Source: Fimbriiglobus ruber (GTDB taxonomy: Bacteria; Planctomycetota; Planctomycetia; Gemmatales; Gemmataceae). From it: a stretch of 64,000 bases of DNA. The stretch covers positions 682,001 to 746,000 of the forward strand of contig NZ_NIDE01000004.1 of assembly GCF_002197845.1 (NCBI RefSeq), given 5' to 3'. The notes under the pieces were generated by a model. The model did not search any database and had not been told where the DNA came from. It saw only the letters and a program-made list of their open reading frames with translations. Position 1 is the first letter of the stretch. Each line of letters opens with the position of its first letter. This document shows, one piece after another, positions 17,673 through 26,045 of this stretch. The position numbers and the translations under genes were made by a program.

Positions 17673-20600
17673 TTACGCTCCTTCACGAGGCGTGCGGGTC
17701 CAGATACGGGAAGCCAACCTGCGGGGCGGCGACGGTTGGTCGCCCCGGGCGCGGGCGGTGATGCCGCGGACGGCCCAGATGATCACGAGGCCGAGGGCGC
17801 AGCCGACTGCGGCCGCGACGTACGGCTGGACGGCGGCCACCCCGACGCGGGAGAACGAGTACCCGGCCCCCGCCCCCAGGCCGGCCCCGGTCAGGTACGA
17901 ACTAAAGGCTCGCACCTCCGGGTTCTTAAAGAACGGCGTTTCGCTCAACCCTTGCACGACGTAAAACGCGACCGGGGTCAGGAAGATCCCGAACATCGTC
18001 ACCCCGAGCATCCCGCTGAACACGGCGACCCCGAGCGACCGCCGCATCTCGGCCCCGGCCCCGGACGCGACGACCAGGGGGAGGACGCCGAAGATGAACG
18101 CGAACGAGGTCATGAAGATCGGCCGCAGGCGGAGCCGGCTGGCCTCCTTCGTGGCCTCGTACCGCGACTTCCCTTCGAGCCGCATCTGCCGGGCGAACTC
18201 AACGATCAGGATCGCGTTTTTACACGCCAGGCCGACGAGGACGACGAGCCCGATCTGCACGAAGATGTTCACGTCCCGTCCGGTGTACAGAATGCCGGAC
18301 ACCGAAAAAAGCATGCAGAGGGGGACGACCAGGATGACGGCGAGCGGTAGGGCCCAACTCTCGTACAGGGCCGCGAGGGCGAGGAAGACGCTGATGACCG
18401 CCAGTACGAACACGTAGATCGCCGTGTTCCCGGACCGGATCTGCATGAACATCAGCTCGGTCCACTCGATGCTCATGGTCAGCGGCAGGGTCTCCTCCGC
18501 GAGCTTGTTGATCGACTCGATCGCCGTCCCGTCGCTTTCCCCGGGTTGGACGTTCCCGACGATGGCGGCGGCCGTGTACAGGTTGTACCGCGTGACCGAG
18601 ATCGGCCCGCCGATCTCCTTAATCTTCACCAGGGTTCCGAGCGGGACCATCTGCCCGGCCTTGTTCCGCACCTGGAACAGGTTGATGTCTTCCATCTTGT
18701 TGCGGAACTCGCCGTCCGCCTGGACGGTCACCTGCCAGTGCCGGCCGAACTGGTTGTAGCTGTTCACGTACAGCGACCCGAGGAACATGTCGAGCGTCTG
18801 GTTGACGTCGTCGAGCGAGACCCCGAGGGAGGCGACCTTGGTGCGGTCGATGTCCAGGTACAGCTGCGGGTTCCGGGGCCGGAACTGGGTGGTCGCGCTG
18901 TTCAGCGTGGGCAGTTCCTTGAGCTTGCGGATCAGGTCGTCCATCCGGGCGGCGAGGGCGGACACGCCGACCCCGCCGCGGTCCTCGACCATGAACTTGA
19001 ACCCGCCGGCCGACCCGATCCCGGGGACCGGGGCGGCCCCGTTCACGATGACGTTCGCGTTCGGGACGCGGGCCTTCCACTGCTTGCGGAGTTTGGCCAT
19101 GATCGCCGTGTCCCGCAGTTCCGGCGACTGCCGCTGATCGAACGGCTTGAGGATGACGAACATGGTCGCGTAATTCGGGCTGTTCGCCTGGAGGACGAAC
19201 GACATCCCGGCGGTGCTGATTGTGTGCGCCACCCCGGGGGTCTCGCGGCAGATCTGTTCGACGAGCAGGAGTTCCTCGCCGCACCGCTCCAGGGACGCCG
19301 CGTCTTGCAGCTGGATCGTGACCATGAGCCGGCCCTGGTCCTGCTGCGGGATGAACCCGGTCGGGGCTTGTTTGACGACCCCCACGGTCAGGACGAGAAG
19401 GCCGACGTACGAGACGACCACCAGACCGCTGAGCCGGCAGAGCCGGCCGACGCCCCAGGCGTACACGTTGACGCCGAGCCCGAACACCTTGTTGAAGAGC
19501 CAGAAGAACCACCCGAGGCCGTAGTGCATGACCCACCCGATCGGGTCCCGGCGGTAGACCCCGCGGGGCCGGAGGAGGATGGCCGCCAGGGCCGGGCTCA
19601 GGGTCAGCGAGTTGAGGGCCGAGAAGGCGGTCGAGACGGCGATGGTGACGGCGAACTGGCGGAAGAACTGGCCGGTGATCCCGGTGATGAACGCGCACGG
19701 GACGAACACCGCGGACAGTACCAGGGCGATCGCGATGACCGGCCCCGTCACCTCGTCCATCGCCCGCCGGGCCGCCTCCTTGGGTGCGAGCCCGTGCTCC
19801 ATCCACCGCTCGACGTTTTCGACGACGACGATCGCGTCGTCGACCACGATCCCGATCGCCAGGACCAGGCCGAAGAGGGAGATGTTATTGAGGGTGTACC
19901 CGATGGCCATCATGACCGCGAACGTGCCGATGATGGCGACCGGGACGGCGACGAGCGGGATGATGGCCGCCCGCCAGCTTTGGAGGAAGACGAGCATCAC
20001 GATGGCGACCAACCCGACCGCCTCAATGAGCGTCCGGATCACGTCGTTGACCGACTCGCGGACGTACGGCGTCGTGTCGTACGCGATGTTGTAATCGACG
20101 CCGTCCGGGAAGCTCGGTCGGAGCTGCTCCATCTTTTCCCGCACCCGGTCGGCCACGTCGAGGGCGTTGGTCCCCGGGAGCTGGTAGACCCCGAACGACA
20201 CGCACGGCATGCCGTCGAACCAGCACATGGTGTTGTAGTTCTGGGCACCGAGTTCGATCCGGGCGACGTCCTTGAGGCGGACGATGCTCGTCGCGGGGGA
20301 CGGCAGGTCACCGGCCAGTGCGCCGCCCGCGAGCCCGAAAGCCCCGACGGTCCCACCGGCGTTGGTGGAGGATACGGCGGTCGCGCTAGCGCCCGCGCCC
20401 CCGCTCCCGCCGCCACCGGCTGCCCCGGTCAGGGCGGCCGACGGAACCTGACCGGGTCCGGCCGTCGTCGCCCACTCGGCGTGGTCATCCCGGTCGTGGC
20501 CCCGCCCGTGGTCGACACGCCGCCGCCGCTACCGCCGGTCGAGGAAGCAGACGCGGTGCCCGAAGAGGACGACGTACCGGTCCCGCCGACGGCAGACCCA

Positions 20601-21553
20601 CTGACGGTGCTGCTCCCGTTAATTGACCCGCCGCCGTTGATCGAAGACGTGGCGGCCACGGTCGTGTTGCCCGCGGCGGTGGCCGCCACGACCGGGAGGG
20701 CCAGCATCGGGGCGACGGCCGGTCCCGCGCCGCTGGCGGACGGGTCGAGGAGCATGCCGGCCGGCGACAGGGCCGTCGGCTGGCCGCCGATTTTGATGAC
20801 CATCTCGGCGAACTGCTCGGTGTCCTTCAGCCGCCCGAGGGTGTCGAGGGGGAGCTGGAACGACTGGCCGTTGGCCGTGGGCGGCTGCCCGATCCGGCCG
20901 GCCGGGGCGTCCGTGTTTTGGGACATGATCGCGTTCGCGACGTCGACCGCGGTCATGTTGCGGGACGCGAGCTTCTGCGGGTCGAGCCAGGCCCGCATGC
21001 TGTAGTCCCGCTGGCCCATGATGTTGAGGTCCGCCACCCCGTCGACCCGGAGGAGTTCGTCCTTGGCGGCGATCGTGGCGAAGTTGCTCAGGTACTTGTC
21101 GTCGTACCGACCGTCCGGTGAGTAAAAGCTGATCATCAAGAGCAGGTCGGGCGTCTTTTTGCGGACGGTGATGCCCTGGTTCTGGACCGGGCTGGGGAGC
21201 AGGGGCATGGCCAGGGCCACGCGGTTCTGCACCTTGACCAGGGCGGTCTTCAAGTCGGTGCCGATGTCGAACGTGACTGACAGACTGTACGTCCCGTCGT
21301 TCCCGGACTGGGACGACATGTACAGCATGCCCTCGACGCCGTTCACGTACTGCTCGATGGGTGCCCCGACCGTGTCGGCCACTTCCTGGGCGCTGGCCCC
21401 GGGGTAGCTGATGTTGATCACGATCCCGGGCGGGGTGATCCGCGGGTACTGGGCGACCGGCATGTAGACGAGCGCGATGGCGCCGGTCAGGGTGACGATG
21501 GCGGACAGCACCGTGGCGAAGATCGGCCGGTCGATGAAAAACCGCGGAAACAC
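17673..21553 (-). CDS. RND efflux pump (first of tandem pair), frame broken by one base
   Basis: The N-terminal part (21553 to about 20472) begins MFPRFFIDRPIFATVLSAIV; the C-terminal part continues in another frame to 17673. The two join within a Gly/Ser/Thr/Ala-rich linker. Adding one base to the GGG run at 20471-20473 (minus strand) restores a continuous 1293-residue HAE1-type pump. The linker interrupts the same place as in the downstream pump, just before IVRLKDVARIELGAQNYN. The proton-relay Asp pair (IGIVVDDAIVVVENVE) and TM10 Lys (GLACKNAILIVEFAR) are present. Because everything else is well conserved, I read the break as a probable sequencing deletion, but a true mutation cannot be excluded. 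Confidence 0.85.
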
Positions 21554-21679
21554 GGTGGCCTCCCGACAGCGATTGGCAGCAGGGTCAACGAGGCAGGGTG
21601 TTCAAGAAGGGCCGCCGGGACGGCGGTCCCACCACCGAATGAAAGCACTACCGGGGCAGGACATTTCACATTTCAGCCG

Positions 21680-23137
21680 TTAGTTTCCGCCCTTGTCTTT
21701 CTTCTTGCCGCCGCCCGGCCCCTTCGGTGTCTCCGTCCCCGGGGCCGGGGGTTGCGGCTTCTTGCGGGACGGCGTGGGCGCCTCGCCGGTGTTCAGGGTC
21801 GGCATCGGCGACGGCTCGGCCTTGACCTCGACCTTCGGGCGGAGTTGCTGGATGCCGCCGACGACGACCTGGTCGTCCGGATTCAACCCGCTCTCGACGG
21901 CCCGGAGGCCGTCGTCCTGGAGGGCCCCGGTGGTAATCCGCCGGTACTGGACTTTGTTCTCCGAATCGACGACGTAGACGAACTTGAGCCCCTGGTCGGA
22001 CCCGATCGCGCGGTCGATGACGAGCAGCGCCTCGTGGGCTTCGCCCAGCGGCATGCGGATGCGGGCGAACATGCCGGGGATGAGCGAATGCGACCCGCCC
22101 GCCGGGCGGGGGTTGTCGAACAGAGCCCGGACGGCGACGGTCCCGGTCGAGGGATTCACCTGGTTATTGACGAAGTTCAACCGGCCCTTGTGCGGGTACC
22201 CTTCCTCGCCTTCCAGGCCCATCAGGACGGTCACGCCCGTCGTGGTGCCCGCCACGGCCGGGGGAACCGGCGGCGCCGCGCCGGGGGCTCCGCCCGTTCC
22301 CGTCGCCGCGTCCGGCTTCGCGAGGTCGGCGGAGACTTGCGTCTTCTTCGGGGCCGGAGCAGGTGCCGGGTTCAACGTTTTGGTTTGCGACCGATTGATA
22401 CCCTTGACCAGTTTCTGGAACGTCCGCTCTTCCACGTCGAAGTACGCGTACATCGGGTCCATCGAGACGATCGTGGTCAACAGCGTCTGGTCCTGGGTCA
22501 CGAGGTTGCCGAGCGTGTAGTAGTACCGGCTCACCCGCCCGTCGATCGGGGCGGTGACTTTCGTGAACTCCAGGTTCAGTTTGTACATGTCCAGGCTCGC
22601 CTTGGTCGCCTCGACCTGGGCGACCGCCTGGTCGACCGTGGCCTTGTACTGGTCGAGTTCCTGGGCGCTGATGGAACTCTTGAGCGCCAGATACCGATCG
22701 TAGGTCACCTGGGCTAGCTTGAGTTGGGACTTCACGAGGGCGAGTTGCCCTTCGGCCTGATCGAGTTGGGCCTTGTACGGCCGGGGGTCGATCTCGAACA
22801 ACAGGTCGCCCTTCTTGACCTCGGCCCCTTCCTCGAACGGCATCTGGGTCAAATACCCGGTCACCCGGGCGCGGACCGAGACGGACTGAACGCCGTCCGT
22901 CCGCCCGGTGTAATCGACGAAGTCGGTCACGCTCCGCTTGACGGGCTTACTGACCGGCACCGTGGGAGGATCGGACGGGGGAACGGTGTTCGCCTTTTTC
23001 TGACACCCGCCCGACCCGCCCGCCGCGAGGCCGCCCATCGCGACGGCCAGAACGAGGGACCAGAGTCGGGAATTCGCGGCTACGGCTCGAATCCTTCCGC
23101 AACCGTTTACGTGAGGCGATGGGATTTGTGTGAGCAT
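21680..23137 (-). CDS. RND periplasmic adaptor (membrane fusion protein)
   Basis: Membrane-fusion subunit of 485 residues and first gene of the efflux operon. A hydrophobic N-terminal segment (LWSLVLAVAMGGLAAGG) ends at a Cys in GSGGCQKK, consistent with a lipid anchor. Family hallmarks are the lipoyl-like strand VRARVTGYLTQMPFEEGAEVKKGDLLFEIDPRPYKAQ split around a helical hairpin, and the second lipoyl half VTAPIDGRVSRYYYTLGNLV. A Pro/Ala-rich insertion at about residues 255-300 is unusual. The tail is Pro/Lys/Gly-rich. It links the RND pump(s) to an outer-membrane channel that must be encoded elsewhere. The start codon is uncertain because no strong ribosome site precedes 23137. Confidence 0.93.
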   Translation of the reverse strand: MLTQIPSPHVNGCGRIRAVAANSRLWSLVLAVAMGGLAAGGSGGCQKKANTVPPSDPPTVPVSKPVKRSVTDFVDYTGRTDGVQSVSVRARVTGYLTQMPFEEGAEVKKGDLLFEIDPRPYKAQLDQAEGQLALVKSQLKLAQVTYDRYLALKSSISAQELDQYKATVDQAVAQVEATKASLDMYKLNLEFTKVTAPIDGRVSRYYYTLGNLVTQDQTLLTTIVSMDPMYAYFDVEERTFQKLVKGINRSQTKTLNPAPAPAPKKTQVSADLAKPDAATGTGGAPGAAPPVPPAVAGTTTGVTVLMGLEGEEGYPHKGRLNFVNNQVNPSTGTVAVRALFDNPRPAGGSHSLIPGMFARIRMPLGEAHEALLVIDRAIGSDQGLKFVYVVDSENKVQYRRITTGALQDDGLRAVESGLNPDDQVVVGGIQQLRPKVEVKAEPSPMPTLNTGEAPTPSRKKPQPPAPGTETPKGPGGGKKKDKGGN

Positions 23138-23284
23138 GTCAGCGATCCCGTGGGCGTGTTGAGTGACGCGAGGGCAAAGGTTCCGTCGTCCGAGGCGAGT
23201 TCGATGTTGATGACCGAGAGTGCCCGGGTCGGTCGCGGGGCTAAAGTCGGTGGGCGTTCATCAAGATTGTCGACAAGTCACTTT

Positions 23285-23300
23285 AGCAATAAACGCACCA
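23285..23300 (-). promoter_or_regulatory. Candidate sigma-54 (-24/-12) promoter of the RND operon
   Basis: The minus strand reads TGGTGCGTTTATTGCT. Against the consensus TGGCAC-N5-TTGCW it keeps the invariant GG and GC dinucleotides with the exact 10-base spacing and differs at two of the -24 bases. It lies about 148 bp before the adaptor start. The operon itself encodes a sigma-54 activator, which makes the site plausible. It was found by eye and no background frequency was computed. Confidence 0.5.
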
Positions 23301-23414
23301 GTCGGGCAATTTTGCGCGCCGCCCCGTCAAATACCTTTTCCGGTAACGAGTTAAGACGCGAGCCAAATTTGCCCAAGGCGAGCAGTTTTTATTCGGACCA
23401 ACTCAATACCTCGG

Positions 23415-23441
23415 GTTTTTTCCGCCCCTGGCGGAAAAAAC
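23415..23441. promoter_or_regulatory. Perfect palindrome, possible activator site
   Basis: Arms GTTTTTTCCGCC and GGCGGAAAAAAC are perfectly inverted around a 3-base centre. The centre lies about 130-140 bp upstream of the candidate -24/-12 promoter, the usual distance for an NtrC-type enhancer site. As RNA it would form a hairpin whose U-run precedes the GC stem, so it is not a normal terminator on either strand. Its role as a binding site is inference. Confidence 0.4.
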
Positions 23442-23496
23442 GCCGCGCGAGATCTGGTACTGTCGGGACAGAAGCCGCGAGATGGCTCTGTACTCC

Positions 23497-23554
23497 GTTG
23501 GAGTCCCGGCCTCAGCCGGTCCGTAAATACACCGGCTGAAGCCGGGATTCCAAC
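23497..23554. repeat. REP-like hairpin after the nucleoside phosphorylase gene
   Basis: Arms at 23497-23520 and 23531-23554 are 24-bp inverted copies with two mismatches and a 10-base loop. It sits 25 bp beyond the stop of the minus-strand gene at 23579. It could serve as a terminator or mRNA 3' stabiliser, but lacks a T-run. The composition is like dispersed bacterial REP elements; no second copy was noticed in this window. Confidence 0.65.
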
Positions 23555-23578
23555 GCCGACGGTCTCCACTCCATCTAC

Positions 23579-24400
23579 CTACATCCGGGCGACCACCCGC
23601 TGCACCAGCGTTCGCAGTTTGGGTTCGGCTTCGTGAGCCGCGGCGAAGATCTCGTCCAGGCTGACCGGGCGGAGGGCGTCCGGCAGGCACAGGTCGGTCA
23701 CGACCGACAGCCCGAGGACACGCATCTTCGCGTGGACGGCGACGATCACCTCGGGCACCGTGGACATGCCGACCACGTCCGCACCAATAGTCCGGAGGAA
23801 GCGGTACTCGGCCCGCGTTTCGAGGTTCGGCCCCGTAACGGCCACGTACACGCCCTGCTGGACGCCCAGTTTCTCCTCGACGCCGACTTTGTACGCCAGT
23901 TCCAGCAGCTCCCGGTCGTAGGGGTAGCACATGTCTGGGAAGCGGTCGCCGAGCCGGTCATCGTTCGGGCCGGTGAGCGGGTTGACGCCGAGAAGGTTGA
24001 TGTGGTCTTCGATGAGCATGATGTCGGCACGACGGTACTGCGGGTTCATCCCGCCGCAAGCATTGCTCACGATCAACGACTCACAGCCGAGGGCCTTCAT
24101 CACCCGGACGGGAAACGTAACTTCCTGCGGCGTATACCCTTCATAAAGGTGAAATCGCCCCTCCATCGCCACGACCGTCTTGCCCGCCAACTCGCCGCAG
24201 ACGAGTTGGCCCTTGTGGGACGGAGAGGTCGAGCGCGGGAAATAGGGGATGGCTTCGTAAGGGATGGTGGCTTCGGCCTTGATGTCGTCCGCGAGTTTGC
24301 CCAGTCCGGTGCCGAGGATGATCCCGACGGTCGGGCTGCCACGCCATTTCGTGCGGACGGCGGCGGTCGCTTCCTGAATCTGCTCGAACAGCGGCGTCAT
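23579..24400 (-). CDS. Purine nucleoside phosphorylase (PNP family I)
   Basis: Cytoplasmic trimeric-type PNP that splits inosine/guanosine with phosphate to base and ribose-1-phosphate (purine salvage). The ATG at 24400 gives 273 residues, the normal length; the frame is open further upstream but that part looks non-coding. Motifs: ILGTGLGKLADDIK, the phosphate-binding HKGQLVCG, EGRFHLYEGY, VSNACGGMNP, the base-site region TGPNLETRAEYRF and GADVVGMSTVPEVIVA. All are characteristic of the PNP/MTAP family. Within the family MTAP and PNP differ subtly; the Glu in GPNLETRAEYRF and the following Asn-like positions favour PNP, but specificity is not certain. It is divergent from the GNAT gene (191-bp gap). 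Confidence 0.92.
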   Translation of the reverse strand: MTPLFEQIQEATAAVRTKWRGSPTVGIILGTGLGKLADDIKAEATIPYEAIPYFPRSTSPSHKGQLVCGELAGKTVVAMEGRFHLYEGYTPQEVTFPVRVMKALGCESLIVSNACGGMNPQYRRADIMLIEDHINLLGVNPLTGPNDDRLGDRFPDMCYPYDRELLELAYKVGVEEKLGVQQGVYVAVTGPNLETRAEYRFLRTIGADVVGMSTVPEVIVAVHAKMRVLGLSVVTDLCLPDALRPVSLDEIFAAAHEAEPKLRTLVQRVVARM

Positions 24401-24591
24401 GGTGTGGCCCGGAACGGGAGTCGGCGGGAATCTCGGAGAAGATAGGGTAGGCATTCCCGGGCAGACCGGCAGCACGGCGACCCGGCCAGCGAAGACTTCG
24501 CCCTCCCGGGTATCGCGGACAGTCGTTCGACGTGCATAATGCAGAGAGAGCCCGCTGCGGCGGGCCGAAACACACCCAAGGCCAGCTCGTT

Positions 24592-25065
24592 ATGATCCGC
24601 GTGACGCTCGAATCCGAGACCGACGCCCTACTGGACATCGCGCGGGGGACGAACGTCTTCAAACCGATCGAGATCGACGCGCTGAAAGAAGTGCTTGACG
24701 ACTACCACGGCGGCTACCACGAGTACGGCCACCGCGCGGTGACGTTCATTCAGGACGACAAGCCGGTCGGCTTCGCGTACTACGCGCCGACCGCGATGAC
24801 TGACCGGACGTGGCACCTCTACTGGATTTTCGTGGACAAATCGACGCAGGCCCGCGGCATCGGCGCCCAGTTGCTCAAGTATGTCGAGGAGGAGATCATC
24901 AAGGCGGACGGGCGGATCTTCCTGATCGAAACTTCGTCCCTACCGTCCTACGACCTGACCCGCAAGTTCTATCTCAAGTACGGCTACGAACAGGCCGCCG
25001 TGATCCGCGACTTCTTCTCCGACGGCGACGACCAGGTGATCTTCCGCAAGCGGTTGTCCCAGTAA
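24592..25065 (+). CDS. GNAT-family N-acetyltransferase
   Basis: Acetyl-CoA-dependent acetyltransferase of 157 residues starting at the ATG at 24592. The GNAT core is recognisable: strand FAYYAPTAMTDRTWHLYWIFVDKSTQ, then the pyrophosphate-binding motif with ARGIGAQLLKYVEEEI (R/Q-x-x-G-x-G/A type), and the C-terminal strands FYLKYGYEQAAVIRDFFSDGDDQVIFRK. The substrate is unknown; it could be a protein terminus, an amino acid or a small molecule. It is the last normal-composition gene before the AT-rich island that starts right after its stop. Confidence 0.9.
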   Translation: MIRVTLESETDALLDIARGTNVFKPIEIDALKEVLDDYHGGYHEYGHRAVTFIQDDKPVGFAYYAPTAMTDRTWHLYWIFVDKSTQARGIGAQLLKYVEEEIIKADGRIFLIETSSLPSYDLTRKFYLKYGYEQAAVIRDFFSDGDDQVIFRKRLSQ

Positions 25066-25091
25066 ATACATTGATATATATTTGATTAAAT

Positions 25092-25502
25092 TTACTTTTT
25101 TCTCCCAGCGCGAGTACAGATATCTTTTATCTGTTGCGCCCGCCAAAGTTTGTTGTTTCTCGTTCTAATGCCTTGTTTGTTAAGTATTTGCGCAATTTTA
25201 TTGTAAGGATTGCGCATTTGCCTGAATCGCAATATTTTTGCAATTATTTCTGGTTCTCCCTCTCTTTCGCCGTATGGCTTGCGACCTGGCTTACGACGAG
25301 ATTGATCCTCTTCATTATTCTCGTCGTCGTCTGGGTAATTTTCTTCAGGATTTTCTAGCCTTTCCTCAAGCCGTTTTCTGGCCTCCACCTCTCCTTCTAA
25401 CAATTTTAACAGAAACAAAATATCCGGATCTTTGCTCAGCGCTATTCGGCGCAAAACGATCATCTCAGATACAGAGAAATCTGTCAGAACGAATGGGAGC
25501 AT
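25092..25502 (-). CDS. Recombinase-type DNA-binding protein lacking a catalytic domain
   Basis: Up to 136 residues; a later ATG at 25463 would give 123. Residues about 73-130 match the recombinase domain that follows the catalytic part in large serine recombinases: GRKPYG..., then an EIIAKILRFRQMRNPYNKIAQ helix pair, LNKQGIRTRNNKLW and QQIKDICTRAG. The N-terminal half is a charged helix with a run of Asp/Glu/Asn, with no resolvase catalytic Ser motif, so it cannot itself cut DNA. It could be a remnant of a site-specific recombinase or a stand-alone DNA-binding regulator. The codon usage is AT-rich, unlike the neighbours, which suggests transfer. Confidence 0.7.
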   Translation of the reverse strand: MLPFVLTDFSVSEMIVLRRIALSKDPDILFLLKLLEGEVEARKRLEERLENPEENYPDDDENNEEDQSRRKPGRKPYGEREGEPEIIAKILRFRQMRNPYNKIAQILNKQGIRTRNNKLWRAQQIKDICTRAGRKK

Positions 25503-25825
25503 ACGTAACGCCGATCAAAGGTGCGGAGTCTTCAAGAATTATTTCTTTATAGAATTCGGCTGGCGGACGCGCCCACGAGGAATGTCGGTCGACAATTGAA
25601 ATTCTACAAGACGTTAAACATAAATGACTTACGTCGAATCATGACCGACGGCATCGTGTGGTAATCCTTCTCAGTCGGTCCGTCGAAAATCACCGGTGCG
25701 ATCTGCCGGTTAGCCTGTGGTTGTACATGCTTGTCGATCATTGCTCTCGAAAGTTTCGGGATATGACCCAAGCGAAGCAGTTTGCGGTACAGCCGATACA
25801 TGGCTTCAGAGAAGTGAGAAGTGAA
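25503..25825. other. Gene-free stretch inside the AT-rich island
   Basis: Short open frames exist on both strands (for example 25604-25801 on the minus strand), but none has a ribosome site, a recognisable domain or a composition distinct from chance. It may be the joint promoter region of the two flanking small genes. Confidence 0.4.
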
Positions 25826-26023
25826 ATGGCGGCCAGTGAATGGTTAGCGATTGTGGTCCTGATGTTGTTAATTGTTTTATTGTGTCTTGGTTTCCGTTCT
25901 CTGTCACAAGGCAGGAAAACAAAAATCGTAATCAGGTCAAAATTTGGCGAGGCCTCCTTCGAGGCGGATGAACCACCGGCATGGATCAAGCCAAATAAAA
26001 GGAAAAGAAGGAAGCAACGGTAA
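25826..26023 (+). CDS. Small single-pass membrane protein
   Basis: Predicted protein of 65 residues from the ATG at 25826, preceded by GAAGTGAGAAG. Residues 6-24 form one transmembrane helix (WLAIVVLMLLIVLLCLGF), followed by a soluble segment with KTKIVIRSKFGEASFEAD and a strongly basic tail KPNKRKRRKQR. The basic tail suggests the C-terminus stays in the cytoplasm. The segment RSKFGEASFEA resembles short beta-strand tails of small membrane proteins of unknown function. No family is recognised. It lies in the AT-rich island next to the recombinase-like gene. Confidence 0.6.
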   Translation: MAASEWLAIVVLMLLIVLLCLGFRSLSQGRKTKIVIRSKFGEASFEADEPPAWIKPNKRKRRKQR

Positions 26024-26045
26024 AACAATATTTTAATTCGCTAAT

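Larger units (their letters stand above)
23138..23578. other. Regulatory region upstream of the RND operon
   Basis: This 441-bp gap holds no convincing gene. It contains a sigma-54-like promoter (23285-23300), a perfect 12-bp-arm palindrome (23415-23441) and a REP-like hairpin just after the purine nucleoside phosphorylase stop (23497-23554). The part between 23260 and 23450 is visibly more AT-rich than surrounding genes, as expected for a control region. Confidence 0.6.
25066..26045. other. AT-rich island, probably acquired DNA
   Basis: From just after the acetyltransferase stop to the kinase gene at 26046 the sequence becomes strikingly AT-rich with runs such as AATATTTTTGCAATT, unlike both flanks. 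It holds one recombinase-type protein gene (minus), one small membrane protein gene (plus) and a 323-bp stretch without a supportable gene (25503-25825). No terminal inverted repeats or target duplication were seen by eye. Composition and content suggest horizontal acquisition or a decayed mobile element. Confidence 0.7.

Noticed and set aside
13575-18350. Very long plus-strand open frame (about 1590 codons) antisense to the histidine kinase and RND pump genes
   Set aside because: Its product is Arg/Asp/His/Pro/Gly-biased with no domain, as expected opposite GC-rich coding DNA; the minus-strand genes have clear family motifs.
18546-21005. Long plus-strand open frame (about 819 codons) antisense to the first RND pump
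   Set aside because: Same composition bias and no recognisable fold; it is a shadow of the pump gene.
23415-23441. Intrinsic terminator
   Set aside because: The T-run comes before and the A-run after the GC stem on both strands, the reverse of a Rho-independent terminator.
25604-25801. Minus-strand 65-codon frame in the AT-rich island
   Set aside because: No ribosome site or domain, overlaps other short frames, and chance frames are expected.
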